A stretch of 64,000 bases of DNA, taken from JAALLB01 sp017643495 (GTDB taxonomy: Bacteria > Pseudomonadota > Alphaproteobacteria > Rhizobiales > Rhizobiaceae). The notes below the pieces were generated by a model, which had not been told where the DNA came from, made no database searches, and was given only the letters and a program-made list of their open reading frames with translations. This document shows positions 8,833 to 15,661 of the stretch, in pieces (position 1 is the stretch's first letter; every line of letters begins with the position of its first letter). A program made the position numbers and the translations under genes. The stretch lies in the NCBI GenBank assembly GCA_965216105.1, contig OZ244147.1, positions 1,178,001 through 1,242,000 of the forward strand. Reading direction: 5' to 3'.

Positions 8833-10292
8833 AATCAGAATTGAAGGCCCGCATCCAGGCAGGCAAACTTGCTTCTTCGGGATTGCTCTGTGAAGAAGAT
8901 ATCGAGCGCGCGGTCAGTCTTCTTGGCGAGTTGAAAGAGAAGGGCATAGAAACGGTCAGGGTCGTCTTTCCTGACCAGCACGGCATTTTTCGCGGCAAAA
9001 CGATTGTTGCCGATGCCCTGCCTTCCCTTTTCTGTTCCGGGTTGAGTGTTCCCTCCACGTTATTGTTGAAGGATACATCCGGGCGTACCGTTTTCCCGGT
9101 TTGGAGCGGTGATGCAGGCGTTGCAGACCAGCCGATGGGCGGGGCAGGTGACGTGTTGCTTGTTCCCGATGCTGAAACCTTTCGGCCCATTCCGTGGTTG
9201 CCCGGGTCTGCCTGGTTGCTGTGCCACTGCGTTCAGAAATCGGGGGAAGCCATCAGCTTTGATCCGGTTACCCTTCTGCGGACTGCGGTATCGGGCCTTG
9301 CTGCCGCAGGGTATGAGCTTTGTGTCGGTCTGGAAGTCGAGTTTCACATATTTACGCTTACCGGTGAGGGGCTGGAGCATGGTGAAGCCACCATGCCTGC
9401 AAAGGCACCGGAAACCCGGTTGCTTGCGCCCGGTTACCAACTCCTGAGCGATGGGCGCTATGGCGAACATGAAAGCATTCTTGAAGAATTGCGGAACAAT
9501 GCGCAGGCACTGGGGCTTCCTGTCCGGTCAATGGAAGTGGAAATGGGTCCCGGCCAGTTTGAGTTCACGTTTGAGCCGGCTTCACCGCAAACCCATGCCC
9601 ACAACATGATGATGTTCCGGGCGATGGTAAAGGAAGTTTGCGCACGATACGACTTGCACGCCACATTCATGTGCCGTCCGCGTGCGGCGAACAGTGCAGC
9701 GAGCGGTTGGCATTTGCACCAGTCCCTCATCAACCGGAAAACCGGTGAAAACTGCTTTATTCCCGAGACAACGGAAACATTGACCACGCTTGCTGGGAAC
9801 TGGATCGGTGGCCTGTTACAGCATGCGCGTGAAGCGTGTTTGCTGACGACGCCTAGTGTCACCGGTTACAAGCGGTTTCAACCCTATCAACTGGCGCCTG
9901 ATCGTATCCAGTGGGGCAGGGACAATCGCGGTGCCATGATAAGGGCGCTTGATTATCCGGGTGATGGCGCAAGTCGCATCGAAAACCGGATCGCGGAGAC
10001 CAGTGCAAACCCATATTATTATTTTGCCTCCCAAATAGCCTGCGGGCTGCATGGCATAGAGGAGGACATTAGCCCTCCGCCTCCGGTTGAAAAGCCATAT
10101 GACAACGCTTCGGAAATGCTTCCTTCCAGTCTTGGGGAAGCCATCGATGCCTTCGGAAAGTCCAAATTTTTCAGGACCGAATTCGGTGACGGGTTTGTCG
10201 ATTACCTGGTCCGTATCAAGCAGGCCGAATGGGAGCGGTATCTTTCCCATGTCTCCGATTGGGAAGAGGCCGAGTATTCCCGGATTTACTGA
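8829..10292 (+). CDS. Glutamine synthetase-like gamma-glutamyl ligase
   Basis: A 487-residue protein of the glutamine synthetase fold, closer to gamma-glutamylpolyamine/alkylamide ligases (PuuA, IpuC, GlnT types) than to GlnA. The motifs are GLEVEFHIF, MEVEMGPGQFEFTFEP (metal and glutamate site), SGWHLHQSL (ATP/metal His), and GYKRFQPYQLAPDRIQWGRDNRGAMIR with RIENRIAETSANPYYYFA. Such enzymes join L-glutamate to an amine, using ATP. I chose the GTG at 8829 because it overlaps the stop of the Rieske gene as GTGA; starts at 8802 or 8811 would add 6-9 residues. It lacks the adenylylation-loop context of GlnA, so a housekeeping role is unlikely. Confidence 0.88.
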   Translation: MKSELKARIQAGKLASSGLLCEEDIERAVSLLGELKEKGIETVRVVFPDQHGIFRGKTIVADALPSLFCSGLSVPSTLLLKDTSGRTVFPVWSGDAGVADQPMGGAGDVLLVPDAETFRPIPWLPGSAWLLCHCVQKSGEAISFDPVTLLRTAVSGLAAAGYELCVGLEVEFHIFTLTGEGLEHGEATMPAKAPETRLLAPGYQLLSDGRYGEHESILEELRNNAQALGLPVRSMEVEMGPGQFEFTFEPASPQTHAHNMMMFRAMVKEVCARYDLHATFMCRPRAANSAASGWHLHQSLINRKTGENCFIPETTETLTTLAGNWIGGLLQHAREACLLTTPSVTGYKRFQPYQLAPDRIQWGRDNRGAMIRALDYPGDGASRIENRIAETSANPYYYFASQIACGLHGIEEDISPPPPVEKPYDNASEMLPSSLGEAIDAFGKSKFFRTEFGDGFVDYLVRIKQAEWERYLSHVSDWEEAEYSRIY

Positions 10293-10313
10293 AATTCACA
10301 GTACTCCAGAAAA

Positions 10314-10336
10314 TTTACAAAATTTACAAATTTACA
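10314..10336. repeat. Cluster of three TTTACA repeats upstream of aceA
   Basis: TTTACA occurs at 10314-10319, 10323-10328 and 10331-10336 (spacings 9 and 8) in an A/T-rich run, with a fourth copy at 10477-10482 in TATTTACAAG. The region precedes isocitrate lyase by about 190 bases and has no gene. It is a candidate operator array for a carbon-source regulator. Confidence 0.5.
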
Positions 10337-10523
10337 TTCTCTGACCATTTCTCCGTCACAGATTGACACCTTAGTGTGGCTAAATTTGCTTGTTTTTCAG
10401 ATTTTTCTGCGTTTGAGGCGTATGTTGGCTGCCAAGAGAAGGGCGATTGTTGAAATACATCGCAATCTTGAAAATATTTACAAGTTTATCCGGCCAGTTT
10501 TCTGCTGGCCCACGGAGGTACAA

Positions 10524-12122
10524 ATGTCCTACACAGATGAAATCGCTGCAGCAGAAGGCGTCATTGCCGGAAATGGCAGCGGATGGAATGCGATTTCTGC
10601 CGAAAATGTTGCCCGTATGCGGTTGCAGAACCGGTTCAAGACCGGCCTTGACATTGCGCGTTATACTGCACGTATCATGCGTGAAGACATGACCGCCTAT
10701 GATGCGGACCCTGCCAAGTACACCCAGTCACTTGGCTGCTGGCACGGGTTTATCGGTCAGCAAAAGATGATTTCGATCAAGAAGCACTTCGAAACCACAA
10801 AGGGGCGGTACCTCTATCTGTCAGGCTGGATGGTTGCTGCACTGCGCTCCGAGTTCGGACCCCTGCCTGACCAGTCCATGCACGAGAAAACCTCAGTGCC
10901 TGCCCTGATCGAAGAATTGTACACCTTCCTTCGCCAGGCCGATGCCAGGGAACTGGGAATGCTGTTCCGTGATCTCGATGAAGCCCGTGAAGCGGGAGAC
11001 GAGGTAAAGGCGGCTGCGATCCAGAACCAGATCGACAATCACGAAACGCATGTCGTGCCTGTCATTGCTGATATCGATGCCGGTTTCGGCAATGCCGAGG
11101 CGACTTACCTGCTCGCCAAGAAAATGATCGAGGCAGGGGCCTGTGCCCTGCAGATTGAAAACCAGGTTTCCGACGAGAAACAGTGCGGCCACCAGGATGG
11201 CAAGGTTACGGTTCCGCACGAGGACTTCCTCGCGAAAATCCGGGCTTGCCGTTACGCCTTCATGGAGCTGGGCGTCGAGGACGGTGTGATTGTTACCCGC
11301 ACTGACTCGCTGGGCGCCGGTCTGACCAAGCAGATCGCTTATTCCAAGGAGCCGGGCGACCTTGGCGATCAGTACAATTCCTTCCTCGATTGTGAAGAGG
11401 TTACTGCTGATACCATCGGCAACGGCGATGTCATCATCACCCAGAACGGCAAGCTGATGCGTCCCAAGCGGTTGCCTTCAAACCTGTACCAGTTCCGGCC
11501 GGGAACCGGTGAGGCAAGATGTGTGCTCGATTGTGTTACCTCGCTTGATAACGGCGCCGACCTGCTGTGGATCGAAACCGAGAAGCCGCATATCGGCCAG
11601 ATTGGCGGCATGGTCAATGAGATCCGCAAGGTGCATCCCAATGCCAAGCTGGTTTACAACAATTCGCCGTCATTCAACTGGACACTCAATTTCCGCCAGC
11701 AAGTATATGACGCTTGGACTGAAGAGGGGAAAGATGTTTCCGCCTATGACCGCGCAAGGCTGATGAGCGCGGAGTATGATGACAGCGAACTTTCCGCTGT
11801 TGCCGATGAGCGCATCCGCACATTCCAGCGCGATGCGGCACGCGAGGCAGGTATCTTCCATCACTTGATCACGCTTCCGACCTATCATACGGCCGCCTTG
11901 TCGACAGACAATCTTGCCAAGGAGTATTTCGGTGAGCAGGGCATGCTCGGTTACGTTGCCGGCGTCCAGCGCAAGGAAATCCGCCAGGGTATTGCCTGCG
12001 TCAAGCACCAGAACATGGCCGGATCCGACATGGGTGACGACCACAAGGAATACTTTGCCGGTGAAGCAGCCCTGAAAGCTGCCGGCAAGGACAATACAAT
12101 GAACCAGTTCGCAGCAGAGTAA
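10524..12122 (+). CDS. aceA: Isocitrate lyase, long form
   Basis: A 532-residue enzyme of the glyoxylate bypass that splits isocitrate into succinate and glyoxylate, allowing growth on acetate or fatty acids. The catalytic loop is K219-Q-C221-G-H223 (DEKQCGHQDGKV), the variant found in the long ICL class (about 530 residues), not KKCGH of the short class. DIDAGFGNAEATYLLAKKMIEAGA and the SPSFNW motif (YNNSPSFNWTL) are present. The start is set by GGAGGT before ATG 10524; the frame is open upstream to 10374 but has no ribosome site. Malate synthase is not in the window. Confidence 0.96.
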   Translation: MSYTDEIAAAEGVIAGNGSGWNAISAENVARMRLQNRFKTGLDIARYTARIMREDMTAYDADPAKYTQSLGCWHGFIGQQKMISIKKHFETTKGRYLYLSGWMVAALRSEFGPLPDQSMHEKTSVPALIEELYTFLRQADARELGMLFRDLDEAREAGDEVKAAAIQNQIDNHETHVVPVIADIDAGFGNAEATYLLAKKMIEAGACALQIENQVSDEKQCGHQDGKVTVPHEDFLAKIRACRYAFMELGVEDGVIVTRTDSLGAGLTKQIAYSKEPGDLGDQYNSFLDCEEVTADTIGNGDVIITQNGKLMRPKRLPSNLYQFRPGTGEARCVLDCVTSLDNGADLLWIETEKPHIGQIGGMVNEIRKVHPNAKLVYNNSPSFNWTLNFRQQVYDAWTEEGKDVSAYDRARLMSAEYDDSELSAVADERIRTFQRDAAREAGIFHHLITLPTYHTAALSTDNLAKEYFGEQGMLGYVAGVQRKEIRQGIACVKHQNMAGSDMGDDHKEYFAGEAALKAAGKDNTMNQFAAE

Positions 12123-12155
12123 CCTTCCTCCAGCTCGCGTGAACTGATTGACGGG

Positions 12156-12189
12156 AACGGACTGCCCTGACGGGTGGTCCGTTTTCTTT
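12156..12189 (+). terminator. Intrinsic terminator of aceA
   Basis: A 12-bp stem AACGGACTGCCC / GGGTGGTCCGTT (two G-U pairs) with loop TGAC is followed by TTCTTTT. It lies 33 bases after the aceA stop. Confidence 0.85.
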
Positions 12190-12214
12190 TGCGTGCAGCT
12201 ATCCAGCAGGCGGT

Positions 12215-13060
12215 TCATTCAAATGACTGGCCAAGAGATGTTTCGGGCTGAAGCACATAGATGGTTGGCAGGGCAGGAAGGTTATTCAGGGAAAAATCCA
12301 GCGCGGAGCCTTCAGGATATTCGACCGGAAAGCGGCCCTTGAGCCGGTTGAGAAATGAGGAAAGCGAATAGCCGCCAAACCAGTGCATCGGCAGGATGAC
12401 GCTCGCATTCAGCCGCCGTACCACCTTGATCATGTCATCAAGGTTCAGCGTGTATCCACCATCCACGGGAACCATGAGAATGTCTATTCGTCCGATTTCG
12501 GCATAATGGCTGTCGGTCAGCACGTGATGAAGATGCCCCAGATGACCGATGCACAGGCCGGCGGTCTCGAAGATAAAGATCGAGTTGCCTTCTTCCTCAT
12601 GAACGCCGAAGCGTGAGTTTATGTCGGTGGTGACATTGCGGATCACGGTGTCCCCGACTTGCAGGAAATGCCTTGCCGGTTGTCCGTTTTCTCCCCAGCC
12701 GCGCAGGATGTGAGGAATTTCCGGATCCGGAAAATGGGTGAAATGGGTGGTGTGTGCGTGGTTCATGGTCACGACATCGGGTCGCCTGCTGCGACCCGCT
12801 TCGCCGGTGAAATCGGTGGCGATGGAAACGGCTCCCGGCGTTTCCATGCGAAAGGTTGAGTGCCCGACATAGGTGATCCGAACCGTGTAATCCGCTTTCT
12901 GTTGAACATACTGCACACTGGCACTGGCGGGGATAATGTGGCGCAGGTTTTCTGCCACTGCCATGCAGGTGCTGATTGGCAGTTCCGTTGTCTCGGTCTG
13001 TGCTTCGACGCTGCCCGTGATGGCAATCACAACCAGCAGCGCTGCGAGCATTCTTCCCAT
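12215..13060 (-). CDS. Exported metallo-beta-lactamase-fold hydrolase
   Basis: A 281-residue protein with a signal peptide (MGRMLAALLVVIAITGSVEA). It has a metallo-beta-lactamase-like fold of the UlaG/L-ascorbate lactonase-like branch: YVGHSTFRMETP early, MNHAHTTHF where HxHxDH is normally found, then IGHLGHLHH and VPVDGGYTLNLDDMIK. The HxHxxHF form differs from the canonical HxHxDH, since Asp is replaced by Thr-His. The substrate is unknown. It is the last gene of a minus-strand run after a DUF4112 and an EEP gene, 72 bases behind the latter. Confidence 0.82.
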   Translation of the reverse strand: MGRMLAALLVVIAITGSVEAQTETTELPISTCMAVAENLRHIIPASASVQYVQQKADYTVRITYVGHSTFRMETPGAVSIATDFTGEAGRSRRPDVVTMNHAHTTHFTHFPDPEIPHILRGWGENGQPARHFLQVGDTVIRNVTTDINSRFGVHEEEGNSIFIFETAGLCIGHLGHLHHVLTDSHYAEIGRIDILMVPVDGGYTLNLDDMIKVVRRLNASVILPMHWFGGYSLSSFLNRLKGRFPVEYPEGSALDFSLNNLPALPTIYVLQPETSLGQSFE

Positions 13061-13132
13061 GCATCGCCCCGGGGCTTGTGCTGTATGGCGGAAGTGTCCT
13101 GCTTTCCGGCCAAGTCGTCAAGCTTTGTCCGT

Positions 13133-14101
13133 TCACTTTGCAGGGCGTTTTCCTGCGGCCAGAACCGCGTGCATGGGAAAATGGTCCGAGCCGATCGCGC
13201 GTGTCCGGCCAAACCGTATCAGCGATATCCCTTGCGTCATGTACAGCTGGTCAATGGGAAAGCGCAGCAGCGGCAGTTTGGCATGGAAGCTTGATAGCAT
13301 GCCACGGCCGATCCTCGGGTCTAGATATTCCCCGTGATGTTTGAAGCGGTGCGCTGTCCATGACCATGCAGGCACATTGAAATCGCCCATCGCGATAACC
13401 GGCAGTTCCTTCTGGTCCGTAAGGTTTGCCATGCGCTGGATCAGCGCATCGGTTTCCTCAACGGGATTTCCCGGTACCGGGGGTCTTGGGTGCAATCCGA
13501 TGAAAAAGAACCGGTTGCCGTCCCGGTCTTCCATTTCCGCCAAAATCGTCGGGATGTCATCGGCTTCGGGATAGGTGATTTCGCTGCGCAGAACCTTCAG
13601 CCGGGTGGCAAGGATCATGCCGTAATAATTATCGAGCGGTGCGCTTTTGACATGCGTGTATTGTTGCAAGACGGGCTCAAGCGCCTTTTCCCACTTCCTG
13701 TCCGTTTCCATCAACAACAATACGTCCGGATCAAGTTCCCGCACCAGATCCAGCGTTTTTTCATAATCCCGGTTATCTTGCAGGACATTGGCTGCGAGAA
13801 ACGAGGCAGCATGCCGGTCGCCGACTTGCTCCAATTCTATTTCGACCTTTGAAAGGCTTGTAAACGGTGCGATTTTCCAGCCCTGGTAAATCGCACAGGC
13901 AAGAAGAACCACCGCAAAGGGCAGGGCCGGTTTTATGAAAAACAGTCCGGCCACAGCAAACAGCACGGCAAGAACAGCAATGTGAAGGCGGGGGAAATCC
14001 CAAACCCTTACCCACCACGTATTGGAATGCAGGAGCGGCAAGAATGTTGTCAGCATGACAAGGGCAAATCCGGCCCACAGGAAAATGCGCAGGATTGTCA
14101 T
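13133..14101 (-). CDS. Membrane-anchored endonuclease/exonuclease/phosphatase-family protein
   Basis: A 322-residue protein with three N-terminal membrane segments (to about residue 75), then an EEP (DNase I-like) domain: FLAANVLQDNRDYEKTLDLVRELDPDVLLLMET (metal Glu), VIAMGDFNVPAWSWT (catalytic D-x-N) and RAIGSDHFPMHAVLA (catalytic SDH). The catalytic domain is probably periplasmic. Family members cut nucleic acids, phospholipids or phosphoesters; the substrate here cannot be told. The start overlaps the stop of DUF4112 by ATGA, so both are co-translated. Confidence 0.87.
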   Translation of the reverse strand: MTILRIFLWAGFALVMLTTFLPLLHSNTWWVRVWDFPRLHIAVLAVLFAVAGLFFIKPALPFAVVLLACAIYQGWKIAPFTSLSKVEIELEQVGDRHAASFLAANVLQDNRDYEKTLDLVRELDPDVLLLMETDRKWEKALEPVLQQYTHVKSAPLDNYYGMILATRLKVLRSEITYPEADDIPTILAEMEDRDGNRFFFIGLHPRPPVPGNPVEETDALIQRMANLTDQKELPVIAMGDFNVPAWSWTAHRFKHHGEYLDPRIGRGMLSSFHAKLPLLRFPIDQLYMTQGISLIRFGRTRAIGSDHFPMHAVLAAGKRPAK

Positions 14102-14475
14102 GTCTGTCTCTCCATGATTGCGCCGGTTGTTTCTCTGCCCTCCTGTCTTTCAAGTTCCTTCTTGAGCAAGGCTACATTTCTCAGGTTTGCCTTGAAAAAC
14201 AGGTCAAACAGATCGCCAGCCAAGGGGACTGAACCAACTGTGAAATCCACCAGGCTGTTGGCCGCCATATGGACGATCACTCGCTTTCGCGCACCCAGTT
14301 TCATGGCGCGATGCAGGACATAGCCGGATGCGGCCAGGTTGGCGGCATCACCGAGACCCGGCACCAGCCCGGCAACGGAATCGATGCCGAACCGCATATT
14401 GGTAAGCGGAATTCTGAACCGGCTGTCCATGAGGCTGGCGAAGCGGTCGAGTTTTTCAAGTTCCTTTTTGTCCAT
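14098..14475 (-). CDS. DUF4112 protein
   Basis: A 125-residue protein with the DUF4112 pattern LDRFASLMDSRFRIPLTNMRFGIDSVAGLVPGLGDAANLAASGYVL and later LVDFTVGSVPLAGDLFDLFFKAN. It has two short hydrophobic segments and is probably associated with the membrane. The function is unknown. It is first in an apparent operon with the EEP protein (4-base overlap) and the metallo-beta-lactamase-fold protein. Confidence 0.87.
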   Translation of the reverse strand: MDKKELEKLDRFASLMDSRFRIPLTNMRFGIDSVAGLVPGLGDAANLAASGYVLHRAMKLGARKRVIVHMAANSLVDFTVGSVPLAGDLFDLFFKANLRNVALLKKELERQEGRETTGAIMERQT

Positions 14476-14623
14476 TCAGTTCCCCCGGCACTTGTCAGTT
14501 CTCCAATTCACTGGCGGGGATTTGGTTGCAATCGGGTATTGCAATATGGCGTTGATCCGGGCCACTGCGGAGGCATCTCCCGGCAGGAAGACTGTCGTGA
14601 GCTCAGGTCTTTTGCAAACATGC

Positions 14624-14722
14624 GGAGCTTTCGAACAAAAACCTCAGCAATCATGATTTGTGGCTTTCATTCGAAAGCTCCACGTGAGGATTTTCAGAAC
14701 CGCCTCACAAGATAAATCATGC
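14624..14722. ncRNA. Candidate structured element (three-way junction with an alternative pairing)
   Basis: An outer stem CATGATTT (14652-14659) / AAATCATG (14714-14721) encloses hairpin GCTTTC-ATTC-GAAAGC (14663-14678) and hairpin GTGAGG / CCTCAC (14684-14689, 14703-14708). A competing 11-bp perfect pairing, GGAGCTTTCGA (14624-14634) with TCGAAAGCTCC (14671-14681), would disrupt the first hairpin. All pairs are read directly; that this is an RNA, and on which strand, is inference. Confidence 0.35.
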
Positions 14723-15027
14723 GGGTCAGCCTTCAAGGCAGGAGCCAGTCCGATGCTGGTTCCAAGTCCATTTGGTTCTCTCTGCGTGGCTGGCCAGCGT
14801 TTTTGACTGACACATGCACCAGCCTGTGAGCGGGAACCAACAGAGCGCCGCCTCACTGTCCCTGTTCTTGCATGACTTCGGTGGCCAAACTGAGTTTGCT
14901 TTTCACATTCCATGTGAGTGAACAGGCGATGGGTGGAGTATGGGGGAGGGGGAGAAAGCGGGGATAAGTTTTTCGGCTGTCATCCCGTCGCCAGCCGCTC
15001 AAGGCTCCTCTCGCCAGCAGGGGCATT

Positions 15028-15061
15028 GTCATCCCGGTTTGTGTGGGTGAACCGGGGTGAC
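15028..15061. repeat. Intergenic hairpin repeat unit
   Basis: GTCATCCCGGTT (15028-15039) and AACCGGGGTGAC (15050-15061) form a 12-bp stem with one G-T mismatch. GTCATCCCG also occurs at 14979-14987. Such TGTCATCCCGG palindromes are often dispersed in alphaproteobacterial genomes; only one full copy is seen here. Confidence 0.45.
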
Positions 15062-15122
15062 GGAGTTGCGAACAATAAAATCTTTAAATTACGTGAGAAA
15101 CTTCACCGATGTTGGCCCAAGC

Positions 15123-15587
15123 TTATCTTTGCCAAATTGTGCGAAATCCACCACCAACCCGAGCGTGAATAACCTTGTGGGCATCGCTGCTAGATGCATG
15201 ATGAGTGCGATGATACCAAAGTGAGCATCGAAACATCGTGCCAGTGGGAGACTGGACTGTACTGGCTGTCTTCCTGATCCAGGCTTTTTCTTCACCGGGC
15301 TGAAAACCTGGTTTCCATTCAGCAGCATTCTTGTAGAGAATGAGAATCCACTGTTTGTCCGCTCTGTTCTGTTGCCAGCTGATCTTGACTTCAGCCTTGA
15401 GTCGGTTTTTGGCAGATGGACTATTCCGGCATTGGACAGATGTTGGAATATTGCCTTTTCTTCTCTCTTGTTTCATCTGGCTGGCCGCCTTTGCGGTGGT
15501 TATCCAGTCATTGGCCATACTTGCAGACGTTGGGTTTAGGAAGCATGCAGAAGTCAGAACAAGAAAAGTAAGCAGTTTTACGTTCAC
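15123..15587 (-). CDS. Small exported protein of unknown function
   Basis: A 154-residue protein beginning at a GTG with AGGAGG 8 bases before it, the best ribosome site in this region. The N terminus VNVKLLTFLVLTSACFLNPTSASMA is a clear signal peptide. The mature part is basic and rich in Lys, Trp and Ser, with no family I recognise. The C-terminal 60 residues look less protein-like, so a shifted or shortened 3' end is possible. It follows uvrD by 74 bases on the same strand and may be read from the uvrD transcript. Confidence 0.5.
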   Translation of the reverse strand: MNVKLLTFLVLTSACFLNPTSASMANDWITTAKAASQMKQERRKGNIPTSVQCRNSPSAKNRLKAEVKISWQQNRADKQWILILYKNAAEWKPGFQPGEEKAWIRKTASTVQSPTGTMFRCSLWYHRTHHASSSDAHKVIHARVGGGFRTIWQR

Positions 15588-15661
15588 GGCCCACACCTCC
15601 TGTGAACAAATGGATTTGAGACTGATTTGTAACGGGAAGAGACCACCTGCGGCAATTCCTG

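Larger units (their letters stand above)
14476..15122. other. 647-base intergenic region without a supported gene
   Basis: No open frame here has a convincing start or family match. The stretch holds a structured element (14624-14722), weaker complementary segments such as TGGTTCC/GGAACCA near 14755 and 14835, a purine-rich run near 14940, and a hairpin at 15028-15061. The minus-strand frame 14644-14913 has no ribosome site and overlaps the structured element, so I do not call it. Confidence 0.7.

Noticed and set aside
10314..10336. A possible CRISPR or satellite repeat
   Set aside because: Repeat units are only 8-9 bases with no spacers; an operator array fits better.
14644..14913. An 89-codon minus-strand frame in the gap before DUF4112
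   Set aside because: It has no ribosome site, no family pattern, and crosses the structured element.
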